From Candidatus Woesearchaeota archaeon (GTDB lineage Archaea; Nanobdellota; Nanobdellia; Woesearchaeales; UBA10216): 58,030 nt of DNA. The notes beneath the pieces were generated by a model that saw nothing but the letters and a program-made list of their open reading frames with translations, did no database searches and had not been told where the DNA came from. Made by a program: the position numbers and the translations under genes. Shown piece by piece: positions 1-7,176 of the stretch (position 1 is its first letter; the number at the start of each line of letters is the position of its first letter). The stretch is taken from positions 1-58,030 of the forward strand of contig JACPBS010000009.1 of NCBI GenBank assembly GCA_016180195.1, in the 5' to 3' direction.

Positions 1-106
1 GTCACCTCGTCGTTAAAATGTGTTTGCACAACCCATTTATCGACGAGAACTTATATTTATAACCTGCTATTTTTCATTAGGATTTCACAAGAGCCGCAAC
101 AACAAT

Positions 107-116
107 TATAAACTTA
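107..116 (+). promoter_or_regulatory. TATA box for the first gene
   Basis: The sequence attataaact lies about 25 bases before the ATG at 136. This is the archaeal TATA spacing expected if transcription begins at or next to the start codon, so the mRNA would be leaderless. No Shine-Dalgarno-like sequence is visible before the ATG, which agrees. Confidence 0.5.
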
Positions 117-135
117 CCTTCTTCATCACATCCGA

Positions 136-489
136 ATGACAGACCTGGTAGCGTGCCTTGGAACCGATCCAAAGCTCTGGAACTACATCGAGAAGCTGAC
201 ACAGGGTGAAAATTGGGACAATATCCACCTTATATGCTCAACCGATTCCAGCAGCTTTTCTTCAAAAAAAAAAATTTCAATAATCCAGATAGACCTGAAA
301 ACACCGCTTCCCCAGCTAACAAGCCAAATCAGGAATAACATGGATGGAAAAATAAACGATACCGAAATCGCAGTGAACCTTGCTTTAGGGGCAGGAAAGG
401 AGCACATGGCTGTTCTGTCAGCGCTAATCAAGCTGGGGCTTGGGATAAGGCTGGTTGCATTAACCCCTGAAGGGGTCAGGGAAGTGTAG
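136..489 (+). CDS. Small Rossmann-like (possibly CARF-like) protein
   Basis: This 117-residue soluble protein starts with a beta-strand-like segment (LVACLGTDP) and ends with a glycine-rich loop followed by a helix and strand (ALGAGKEHM, then LGIRLVALTP). That arrangement recalls the CARF-type Rossmann domains of CRISPR-associated regulators, which carry a similar G-G-T-K-x-M loop. No DNA-binding or nuclease domain is attached and no CRISPR array or cas gene is in the window, so a CRISPR role is not supported. The ATG sits behind a well-spaced TATA box and is probably leaderless. It converges on the next leftward gene. The domain resemblance is inference; the function is unknown. Confidence 0.6.
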   Translation: MTDLVACLGTDPKLWNYIEKLTQGENWDNIHLICSTDSSSFSSKKKISIIQIDLKTPLPQLTSQIRNNMDGKINDTEIAVNLALGAGKEHMAVLSALIKLGLGIRLVALTPEGVREV

Positions 490-714
490 TTCTATTACAA
501 TAAATTTTTTTGGGCTCAAAGCGGCTTTTGGGCGAAATTCCCGATTGGGCACGCAGAATCGATGCATGATTAATGATAAGGATTTGAGGCAGCTTAATTT
601 TTTATTTTCCGTTATGGGCTTGAGCTTTCTTTGAATATCAGGAAGAAAGCGGAAACAGAAGATTTTATTGGCAAAAATACATGACTCGGATGCTAAAAAA
701 TAATTGACACAAAA

Positions 715-1335
715 CTAATCCCTTACTATCCCATACCACTTGTATATTGCCTTCTCAGCAGCGCGGACAACATCGGGCCCTTCTCCTTGTATTGTTGCGC
801 ACCTCCCGTTTAGGTAAATCATGGTCGGGCTTGCATGCTTCAGGTAAATCACTGAAAAGTTCTCCGGGACATTTGTGCAATTGATTATCGGCCTTGAGGC
901 GCATGCCTCTGTTAAATTAGCAGTGCATGCAGCAACAGGGGTAATGTCAAAGGCATTGACCAGGTTGAGGCTGATCTCTGCTGCCGAAAGCGCCAGATAC
1001 TTGAAATCAGAGCCATCAGGATCGAAGGAAATATACGTTTGCTGATGAGCTTCCCATCCATCATCACCCCCTATGCTCACATTCTCCACTTGGCGGGGAT
1101 TGTAATGAAGCCTGAGGTTAAATACCTGTCCTTGGTTCTGCCATTGCGTATTCCACAGGCCTCCATAAAATTCAAAATTAAATCCGTTGTAAGTGATTTT
1201 TTCGTTATCATCAGGAACCTGCTGCTTCCCAAGGCTAAGCAGGAATAAGGCAACGCCGATAGCAATGAGCAGAACTGCTGCGATGATAAAGAATTTAGTT
1301 GTGCTGCTTCCTTTGTCAACTGCTTCAGGTTCCAT
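715..1335 (-). CDS. Membrane-anchored protein of unknown function
   Basis: The 206-residue product has a charged N-terminus, one hydrophobic segment at about residues 13-35 (FIIAAVLLIAIGVALFLLSL) and a long presumably extracytoplasmic domain. That domain carries a few cysteines (CTANLTEAC, INC) and ends GRCATIQGEGPDVVRAAEKAIYK. The last part resembles the end of the upstream neighbour (GDCIIIESSDSDGFIKARDRLFYG), so the two are probably diverged tandem paralogues. Its start overlaps the end of that neighbour by 11 bases, implying translational coupling in one operon. I do not recognise the family. Confidence 0.65.
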   Translation of the reverse strand: MEPEAVDKGSSTTKFFIIAAVLLIAIGVALFLLSLGKQQVPDDNEKITYNGFNFEFYGGLWNTQWQNQGQVFNLRLHYNPRQVENVSIGGDDGWEAHQQTYISFDPDGSDFKYLALSAAEISLNLVNAFDITPVAACTANLTEACASRPIINCTNVPENFSVIYLKHASPTMIYLNGRCATIQGEGPDVVRAAEKAIYKWYGIVRD

Positions 1336-1906
1336 CCATTATCCCCGATACGCCGTAAAAAAGCCTGTCCCTGGCCTTTATGAATCCATCAGAATCTGAA
1401 GATTCAATTATTATGCAGTCCCCTTCCTTGTAAATCCCTGTTTCATTCCCCTCCCTGAACATGATTACGGGCACAGAGCTGGTTGCGTTATTGCAGCTAA
1501 TTACGGGAAGAGCTGTTACGTTCTGGACAAATCCTTGGACTGAAAAAATAGAGTAAACATCTGATAGGGCAAGCCCGAGGTTATATCCGGCTATGCCTAT
1601 TGTCTTTGAAAAATTCCCATAATAATCTGAAGTCATGTAAACCATACGCGTTCCCCTGATGAGGTCTATGATTTCCCTGCTAACATTAATGCCTTCCACT
1701 TCCGCGGGAAAGTACAGAAAGATAACATCCTTCCCATCTATCTTTGCTTGCAGTGAACCGTCAGCAAGCCTTGAAAAGCGCTGTCCCTTATAATTTAACT
1801 CCCCGGAGTTGCTGCCGTAATTGACCAGGACTATTCCGATGACACTGGTTATCATAATAAACCCGAGGAAAAGCGAAACTGCAATCTTTTTTGCTTTTTC
1901 GTTCAT
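1325..1906 (-). CDS. Membrane-anchored protein, paralogue of its neighbour
   Basis: The 193-residue product has a lysine-rich N-terminus, one membrane segment at about residues 9-29 (VSLFLGFIMITSVIGIVLVNY) and an exposed domain with paired cysteines (ISCNNA, GDCIII). It shares the pattern GDC/GRC, I-I-E/Q, then R-A/R-D-x-x-x-Y-G with the protein encoded just downstream. The same plan recurs: N-terminal anchor, F-x-F/F-L-Y-F-P strand early, ISCxN in the middle. It is the first gene of the leftward pair. The function is unknown; a surface or redox-linked role would be a guess. Confidence 0.65.
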   Translation of the reverse strand: MNEKAKKIAVSLFLGFIMITSVIGIVLVNYGSNSGELNYKGQRFSRLADGSLQAKIDGKDVIFLYFPAEVEGINVSREIIDLIRGTRMVYMTSDYYGNFSKTIGIAGYNLGLALSDVYSIFSVQGFVQNVTALPVISCNNATSSVPVIMFREGNETGIYKEGDCIIIESSDSDGFIKARDRLFYGVSGIMDGT

Positions 1907-1944
1907 GTTCTTATGAAATCTGCAGGGGTATATAAATATAATGG

Positions 1945-2985
1945 CTATCGTCTAATGAGCGTATAATAAAGTCTCTCGTAGGCATCGGTCATTTTGTTAT
2001 CGTTGAAGTTTTCAAGGGCGTGTCTGCGGCATTCTTTTCTGTCTATGCGGTCTATTTTGGGTATTGTGTCGATCATCTCATCAACGTCATTGACTACGAA
2101 TCCTGTCTTGCCGTTTACAATGATTTCAGGGATTGAGCCTTTGTTGAAGGCTATGACAGGACACCCGCAGGCCATTGCCTCTATTATTGTTAAGCCAAAA
2201 GGTTCACGCCACGTGGCAGGATGCAGGCACGCCAGAGCTTCGCTCATTAATTTGTTCCTTTCCTGCTCATCCACCTCTCCGATCCACTTGACCTGTTCCC
2301 CGTAAAGCCTTGGCTTGACATATTCCTTAAAATACTCAACATCCTCATCATCCAGCTTGGCTGCAATGACGAGCGGAATATTCAGATCCGCTGCGGCATC
2401 AATTGCGTAATGCACGCCTTTTTCCATCGAGATTCTTCCCACAAACAAAAGATACCCTTTATTCGCAGAACAGAAGGGATAATCTTTCATGTTCAGCCCG
2501 TTAGGGATGATTGCTGCAATTTTCAGGTTAGGCACATGACTTGTCTGCGCTTTTGAAATCGAAACATAACTGGGATTGCTTACAGTCTCGAACAGGCGCC
2601 TGTTGTATGGAGTTATTGGGCCGTGAATCGTAAAAACCGTTGGGGTCGTGGCAAATTGGGCTGTAGGTATGCTAAAAATCCCGTTATGATCATGGATTAT
2701 GTCGAACTCGGCCTGCCTCTTGTACGCAACCGCGATGTTAAGGAGTATCCATGTATTCATGCCATGGGGATCCTTTATTCTAGCCTCCCTTAATGCCCTA
2801 GGATAAACAGAAACCAATCTTGCTGATGTAATGCTATCGCCACTCGCAAAAAGAGTCACCTCATGGCCCCGTTTGACCAATGACTCGGTCAAGGCGTGCA
2901 CCACCCTTTCTGTGCCCCCATATCTTTTGGGAGGAACCCTTTCAGCAAGAGGCGCTATCTGGGCGATTCTTAGCTTTTTATTCAT
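1945..2985 (-). CDS. Family 4 (GT-B) glycosyltransferase
   Basis: This 346-residue cytoplasmic enzyme is of the length usual for GT4. The N-terminal domain has the glycine-rich acceptor-side loop (PPKRYGGTERVV, residues 18-29). The C-terminal nucleotide-sugar domain has FVGRISMEKG (181-190) and the retaining E-x7-E motif in EPFGLTIIEA (E261 and E269), followed by GCPVIAFNKGSIPEII. It would transfer a sugar from an activated donor to a lipid or glycan. Given the sequon-rich surface proteins nearby, surface glycan assembly is a plausible job but donor and acceptor cannot be read. It is divergent from sppA across a short shared promoter region. Confidence 0.88.
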   Translation of the reverse strand: MNKKLRIAQIAPLAERVPPKRYGGTERVVHALTESLVKRGHEVTLFASGDSITSARLVSVYPRALREARIKDPHGMNTWILLNIAVAYKRQAEFDIIHDHNGIFSIPTAQFATTPTVFTIHGPITPYNRRLFETVSNPSYVSISKAQTSHVPNLKIAAIIPNGLNMKDYPFCSANKGYLLFVGRISMEKGVHYAIDAAADLNIPLVIAAKLDDEDVEYFKEYVKPRLYGEQVKWIGEVDEQERNKLMSEALACLHPATWREPFGLTIIEAMACGCPVIAFNKGSIPEIIVNGKTGFVVNDVDEMIDTIPKIDRIDRKECRRHALENFNDNKMTDAYERLYYTLIRR

Positions 2986-3003
2986 ATTATAAATATGCTT
3001 GCT

Positions 3004-3037
3004 AAATTTTTAAGATTTCCTCAAAATATTTATAAAT
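3004..3037. promoter_or_regulatory. Divergent promoter between glycosyltransferase and sppA
   Basis: On the + strand tttataaat (about 3029-3037) lies about 25 bases before the ATG at 3058 and fits a leaderless sppA start. On the - strand a TTAAAAATT-like element (about 3004-3013) lies about 25 bases from the glycosyltransferase ATG at 2985. Spacing is the main evidence. Confidence 0.45.
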
Positions 3038-3057
3038 ATGCAAATGAAATGCGATTG

Positions 3058-3975
3058 ATGAGGAAAATCTGGCTCGTGCTTGGAGGCATAGGGTTAGTTG
3101 TGCTTTTTGGCATACTTTTCACGTTCCTTCTGCTTATCTCTATCGTTCTCATATCTCAGGATGATGTTGAAATAACAGGCACAGGAAATGTCGCAATTAT
3201 CCCCATAAAGGGGCAATTATCTATCGACCCTGAATTCAGCATAAGCTCCTCGCAAACATCTTCGGATGACATAATCAAGCTTATTGAAAGGGCGGAAAAG
3301 GATGATGAAATCCAGGCAATAATACTGGAGATAAACTCCCCTGGGGGAAGCGCTGTCGCGTCTGAGGAGATAGCAAGACAGGTAAGGCAGGTCAGCAAGC
3401 CAAAGGCAGCATGGATAAGGGAGGCAGGGGCTTCAGGCGCTTACTGGGTTGCAACCTCAACAGACCACATAGTTGCAAGCAGGATGTCGCTGGTCGGGTC
3501 AATAGGGGTGACTGCGTCTTATTTGAGATTAGGGGGCCTTCTAAACAGGTATAACATAACATACGAACGGCTGGTATCAGGCAATTACAAGGATACGGGA
3601 ACACCATACAGGGACTTGACTGAAGAAGAGAGGGCTATGCTGCAAAAAGAGCTGGGCACTATTCACAGGGAATTCATACGGGCGGTTGCTGAAAACAGGA
3701 ATTCGAGCTACGGAGAGATTGAAAAGATAGCTAATGGAAACGTGTTCCTGGGGGAAGAGGCGCTTGAGCTGGGACTTGTTGACGAGCTGGGCGGCAAGAA
3801 AGAGGCTCTTGACTACATCAGCACAAGAATAAACAAAACCGCAAATCCTGTCGAGTACAGGAAGAGAAAATCTTTTTTCGAATCATTCGGGGAAACATTG
3901 AGCACACAATCGTTCTCGGTTGGGAGGGGAATAGGTTCTGCACTCATCCCCGAAAATGCAGGGGTGAGGATATAA
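3058..3975 (+). CDS. sppA: Signal peptide peptidase SppA (S49 serine protease)
   Basis: A membrane-anchored Ser/Lys-dyad protease that degrades leftover signal peptides. I start it at the ATG at 3058 (MRKIWLVLGG): the open frame extends 21 codons upstream, but a TATA box covers that part. One transmembrane segment (VLGGIGLVVLFGILFTFLLL) precedes the S49 domain. LEINSPGGSAVAS is the oxyanion-side motif. The nucleophile serine is in GASGAYW (residue 126 from this start) and the lysine in GNYKDTGTP (178). About 305 residues is normal for single-domain archaeal SppA. The stop overlaps the next ATG (taatg), so the pair is coupled. A cell exporting many proteins would need it. Confidence 0.92.
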   Translation: MRKIWLVLGGIGLVVLFGILFTFLLLISIVLISQDDVEITGTGNVAIIPIKGQLSIDPEFSISSSQTSSDDIIKLIERAEKDDEIQAIILEINSPGGSAVASEEIARQVRQVSKPKAAWIREAGASGAYWVATSTDHIVASRMSLVGSIGVTASYLRLGGLLNRYNITYERLVSGNYKDTGTPYRDLTEEERAMLQKELGTIHREFIRAVAENRNSSYGEIEKIANGNVFLGEEALELGLVDELGGKKEALDYISTRINKTANPVEYRKRKSFFESFGETLSTQSFSVGRGIGSALIPENAGVRI

Positions 3976-4178
3976 TGGAAGAGGAAATAGGCAGAGTCAG
4001 GAAGTCGGCAACAACAGAGATAGTGATAAGGATTGATGATTTTGGAGGCGAGAAGGGGGTTACAATAAGGGAATACATTTCCTCTGAAAGATACACGGGG
4101 TTTACGAAGCAGGGCACAAGGATCCCTGCTGAAAAATGGGCTGATTTTAGGAAACTTGTTGAAAAAGTTGTACTATGA
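3975..4178 (+). CDS. PC4/p15-like single-stranded DNA-binding coactivator
   Basis: This 67-residue protein matches the core of the transcriptional coactivator PC4/Sub1 family. After a basic start come strand EIVIRIDDFGG, then VTIREYISSERYTGFTKQGTRI, then the characteristic helix PAEKWADFRKLVEKV. Family members bind single-stranded DNA as dimers through the curved sheet and act in transcription or DNA repair. Its ATG overlaps the sppA stop by one base, so it depends on that transcript. The 3' end overlaps the convergent MFS gene by six bases. The fold assignment is fairly firm; the role in this organism is inferred. Confidence 0.75.
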   Translation: MEEEIGRVRKSATTEIVIRIDDFGGEKGVTIREYISSERYTGFTKQGTRIPAEKWADFRKLVEKVVL

Positions 4179-5597
4179 TTTGCCTTTCCTTTTTTTTCTT
4201 TTAGATGCATCATTAAAAATAACCTTGTTTCCGACTTCAGTTGCAGCGCTCAAACCTTTCTTCCCAACAGTTATTGCGGCGTTGACATTGGTCATCATGT
4301 TATCCGCCATTTCCCTCATGGGATCGAGTATTATGAGCTTAAGGAAAAGCCTATGCTCAAGATCTGCTGCCTTTTCCACAGCCCTTACTTCCTGAATCCC
4401 CCTGATAAAGACCAGCACAACTGCCATTCTCGCAATAAAGCTGATCATGAAAAGGTCGTGGAACTTTGAGGAGAAAAGGATCGGGGCAGGCATAATGGAA
4501 AGAATAATCCCGCCAAGGAAAGTCCCGCCAAAAACAGCAAGCCCGTTAAGAACATTATAATAAGCAATGACCCTGGTCCTGTTTCCAGGCTCAACTGCGT
4601 CATAGATGAAGTTAGACGCGCTTAATGAAAACCCCAGCCATACGAAAGTGCCGAATGCCTGTATTAGGGTTATCAGATAAAAATTCCTCGTTGCAACCCA
4701 TAAAAGAGGCATAAGAGGCAATGCAATCGAGGTGATCGTGAAAATTGCCCTGTTCCCATGCCTATCGGACTTAACGCCCCAGTATGTCACGAAGAGAAAA
4801 GAGATCAATACGCTCACAAGGGTAAAAATGGTGTATTGCAAGTAGTCATAATGCAAATCCTGAAGAACATAAAGCGACAAGAAGGAAGACGCGATGTTCA
4901 TGGCAAACGCCATCAAAGTCATGAAGAGCACGAACCTCCCGAAGTTTGTTGAAAGAAAAGATCCGAGAAATTGCCTGAACCCATAATTCATCTCCTCAGA
5001 TCTTTTATGAATTGGCTCATGAATCCTGGAAAGAAGCCTTGCAGAAACCAGCTTTGAAAACATCGCTATGCCAAAAATAGCTGCAAATCCTACATATTCC
5101 ATGCCGATATCGCTAAAGAAGGATATCATCACACCGAAGACCAGAATGGCAAAAAAAGCAACAACTCCAGTTACCTTGCTCCTGTAGCTGAAATACGAGC
5201 CCCTCTCCCTCTCCTTTGTCAGGTCGCCCATCCAGGCACTCCAAAGAGGGCTGGCAACCGCCCCAAATGTTGAGATCAGGATTGCGGCAACTACCAATAG
5301 GTAGGGGCTCCTAAGAAACAAGGCAACAGCAACCAGAAGTGCACAGGACAACGCCTGGAAAAGAACTGAAAGCACAATGATCTTTTTCTTGCTTCCAATC
5401 ATTTCCGACAACTGGGGGGAAAAGAATTGAACAACAGATGAGCCTAGCTGCGGAAATGCCCGGATAAGGCCGATCAGAAAAGGCGAGGACTTTAAGGCAA
5501 CCGCCAAGGGCACAAGGAATTGGTCTATTTGCATCAAAGAAGCGAAGCATCCTTCCAATACAGATATCCTTAGGCTTTTTTCCCTTTTCCCACTCAT
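4173..5597 (-). CDS. Major facilitator superfamily transporter
   Basis: The 474-residue integral membrane protein shows about twelve hydrophobic segments, with a shorter loop around WSAWMGDLTKERERGSYFSYRSK that is typical of the MFS cytoplasmic loop 2-3 region. The C-terminus is a basic tail (DASKRKKRKGK). It probably exports or imports a small molecule by proton coupling; the substrate cannot be read. It lies 11 bases downstream of the TFE gene on the same strand and is probably co-transcribed with it. It converges on the PC4-like gene and overlaps it by six bases. Confidence 0.85.
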   Translation of the reverse strand: MSGKREKSLRISVLEGCFASLMQIDQFLVPLAVALKSSPFLIGLIRAFPQLGSSVVQFFSPQLSEMIGSKKKIIVLSVLFQALSCALLVAVALFLRSPYLLVVAAILISTFGAVASPLWSAWMGDLTKERERGSYFSYRSKVTGVVAFFAILVFGVMISFFSDIGMEYVGFAAIFGIAMFSKLVSARLLSRIHEPIHKRSEEMNYGFRQFLGSFLSTNFGRFVLFMTLMAFAMNIASSFLSLYVLQDLHYDYLQYTIFTLVSVLISFLFVTYWGVKSDRHGNRAIFTITSIALPLMPLLWVATRNFYLITLIQAFGTFVWLGFSLSASNFIYDAVEPGNRTRVIAYYNVLNGLAVFGGTFLGGIILSIMPAPILFSSKFHDLFMISFIARMAVVLVFIRGIQEVRAVEKAADLEHRLFLKLIILDPMREMADNMMTNVNAAITVGKKGLSAATEVGNKVIFNDASKRKKRKGKS

Positions 5598-5608
5598 AAA
5601 AAAAGCGC

Positions 5609-6166
5609 CTAGCTGAAATTCTTCTCTAATTCTGCGATCTTGGTCCTAAGCAAAGCGATGGTCTTGCTGTTTTCTTGGTTAACCAGCGTTCTCCCGCACT
5701 CTGGGCACTTGAACTCTACATCAGTGGCGTTATCAAAATCCATTCTTGTGCACAAGCTAGGGCAAACATAGAACAAATCCCGGTTTTCCTCTTCCCTGTT
5801 AAGCCGCTCCTTAAACTCCTCTATTTTTTGCTTTCTCAGCATCCTGGATGCGTGCTTGAGCCCTGCAGGATTGAAAGTCCAATAGCTGATATACCACCCT
5901 TTCTGCCTGTCCTTCTTCCGGTAATATGAGACCAGGTTCTGGCTGTGGAGCCTGTAAAGCATGCTTCTCACCTGGTTAACCTCAGTGCTTATGTCCTCTG
6001 CGATCTTGAATTCAGAAATATTCTTCTTGTCCTGAAGGTACTCTACAATAGGCAAAACATCATCTCCCACAATCTCCCTAATATTGTTTAATGATCTCTC
6101 AGATACCGGTTTTGTGGTCGTGGTTGTCATAACCTTTGCCTTTATGCTTTTACTTGCTTTTTTCAC
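5609..6166 (-). CDS. tfe: Transcription factor E (TFE alpha, TFIIE-like)
   Basis: The archaeal TFIIE-alpha homologue stabilises the open complex of RNA polymerase. After a basic, threonine-rich leader the winged helix spans about residues 25-105 (NIREIVGDDVLPIVEYLQDKK, then SEFKIAEDISTEVNQVRSMLYRL, and the wing YYRKKDRQKGWYISYW). A coiled linker follows, then a zinc ribbon with VCPSLC and KCPECG. The first knuckle has three rather than two residues between cysteines, a small oddity. About 185 residues is the usual length. A run of G (about 7-13 bases before the ATG) can act as ribosome binding site, and a TATA box lies further upstream. Confidence 0.93.
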   Translation of the reverse strand: MKKASKSIKAKVMTTTTTKPVSERSLNNIREIVGDDVLPIVEYLQDKKNISEFKIAEDISTEVNQVRSMLYRLHSQNLVSYYRKKDRQKGWYISYWTFNPAGLKHASRMLRKQKIEEFKERLNREEENRDLFYVCPSLCTRMDFDNATDVEFKCPECGRTLVNQENSKTIALLRTKIAELEKNFS

Positions 6167-6200
6167 ATTGCCCCCCTAAACCATTCTATTGGAGAACTAA

Positions 6201-6210
6201 TATATAAATA
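6201..6210 (-). promoter_or_regulatory. TATA box for the tfe-MFS operon
   Basis: On the - strand this reads tatttatata, about 40 bases before the tfe start. It would give a short leader of about ten bases containing the G-rich ribosome binding site. Confidence 0.5.
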
Positions 6211-6284
6211 TTTTGCTTTTAAAAGAGATAAGTATAAACTATATATAAAATATAAATAAAAAAAGAATACTTGTATGCACAAGT

Positions 6285-6491
6285 CTATCTTTTTTTGCGC
6301 CTTTCGGGAGCAACTGCCTTTGGACTTGCACAGCACCCTTTTGGGTTTAGAACGATGCTCAACCCACCAACCGCAATCAGAAGGCCAAACACTATCCACG
6401 GATCAAGCCTGAAAATATACTGGTTTGCTATAATAACCAAGCCGAAAACCAGCATCTCATATCCCTTGTATACATGTAAATTCTCCATCAT
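6285..6491 (-). CDS. Small two-helix membrane protein
   Basis: About 68 residues. Two hydrophobic segments (YEMLVFGLVIIANQYIF and WIVFGLLIAVGGLSIVL) are joined by a short polar turn, and the tail is basic and cysteine-containing (GCCASPKAVAPERRKKR). The start is set by a clear gaggtgat ribosome binding site on the - strand (6493-6500); the first ATG after it is at 6491, with another at 6488. A TATA-like ttataaa sits near 6524-6530. It lies upstream of tfe on the same strand but 118 bases away and with a separate promoter. No known family is recognised. Confidence 0.6.
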   Translation of the reverse strand: MMENLHVYKGYEMLVFGLVIIANQYIFRLDPWIVFGLLIAVGGLSIVLNPKGCCASPKAVAPERRKKR

Positions 6492-6731
6492 AATCACCTC
6501 TTTGGAAACTTTTTCTACGTCGGTTTATAAATACCTTTCGGTTTATGCCTGATCCAGCTTCCAATCCAATTCTGCATGCTTTGTGCACAAATATGCAAAA
6601 ACACATTCATGAACTCGTGCCTTGATCCTGTCAAAATCGGGTTTTTCGAGCAAAATAAACGAACCCTCCAGCCTGTTCAATCAAGCTTTTCATTTGCAAA
6701 CCAGACAAGCCTAAGATTTAAATTCATGCAA

Positions 6732-6818
6732 AGCCCTGGAGGGGATTTGAACCCCCAACCTCCGCTTTACCCTTGGTTGATACGAGAGCGGCGCTCAACC
6801 AGGTTGAGCTACCAGGGC
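6732..6818 (-). tRNA. tRNA-Thr(CGT) with a short intron
   Basis: The acceptor stem GCCCTGG/CCAGGGC closes perfectly. The D-arm is GCTC...GAGC, the anticodon stem CCGCT/AGCGG, and the T-arm has GGTTCAAAT. The anticodon loop plus insert is 20 bases; a canonical archaeal intron after position 37 leaves C-T-CGT-A-A as the loop, so anticodon CGT and an intron of about 13 bases (exact edges uncertain). G1:C72, C2:G71 and T73 fit archaeal tRNA-Thr identity. CCA is not encoded. The 5' end lies only one base after the stop codon of the upstream zinc-ribbon gene. Confidence 0.88.
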
Positions 6819-6819
6819 A

Positions 6820-6975
6820 CTATAAATTCCTAAGAATCTCATCTTTGGTTCCAAGCTTTTTCTGGCATTCAGGACAGATAATGTGTATCTTCCCCTTGGG
6901 ATCCTTAACCCCTGTTCCAACAATCTTTTTCAGGAAAGTCTCCCCAATCCGGGCCTTGCAAACCTCACATTTCAT
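6820..6975 (-). CDS. 51-residue zinc-ribbon protein
   Basis: A tiny protein with two CxxC knuckles, CEVC near the N-terminus and CPEC near residues 34-37, separated by a basic segment (KKIVGTGVKDPKGKIHI). This is a classic small zinc ribbon, probably binding nucleic acid or protein. The longer frame upstream is discarded: the ATG at 6975 is preceded at about 25 bases by a TATA box (atttatatat on the - strand), so it is a leaderless start. The gene ends one base before tRNA-Thr, so the two share a transcript. The function is unknown. Confidence 0.75.
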   Translation of the reverse strand: MKCEVCKARIGETFLKKIVGTGVKDPKGKIHIICPECQKKLGTKDEILRNL

Positions 6976-6995
6976 GGCTCTGAAAAAAAATTTCC

Positions 6996-7005
6996 ATATA
7001 TAAAT
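6996..7005 (-). promoter_or_regulatory. TATA box for the zinc-ribbon/tRNA-Thr transcript
   Basis: It reads atttatatat on the - strand and is spaced about 25 bases from the ATG at 6975. No separate well-placed TATA box is seen directly before the tRNA, so this promoter probably serves both. Confidence 0.5.
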
Positions 7006-7119
7006 CTTTTTTTTGGCTTCAAGTTGCATTGAAGCTATGGATTCTTTTTTTAATAAACATAGATCAACATGCCAAAACTCGGGGCAGGCACAAACCCCCT
7101 GCCTGCGCCTGAGCAATCG

Positions 7120-7133
7120 ATAAATATATATAT
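7120..7133 (+). promoter_or_regulatory. TATA box for the large secreted protein gene
   Basis: The sequence ataaatatatatat lies about 45-55 bases before the ATG at 7177. A ribosome binding site aaggtga (7166-7172) follows, so this mRNA would have a leader of about 25 bases. Confidence 0.5.
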
Positions 7134-7176
7134 GTATATGGATTAATCCGGATTGTTGGGAAAAAAGGTGAGAATA

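Noticed and set aside
490-714. A possible short gene or RNA between the first two genes
   Set aside because: No frame with start signal and no stable RNA-like structure was evident in these 225 bases.
6498-6731. An 85-codon + strand frame between the small membrane gene and tRNA-Thr
   Set aside because: It runs antisense through the tRNA, lacks a ribosome binding site and has no recognisable protein features.
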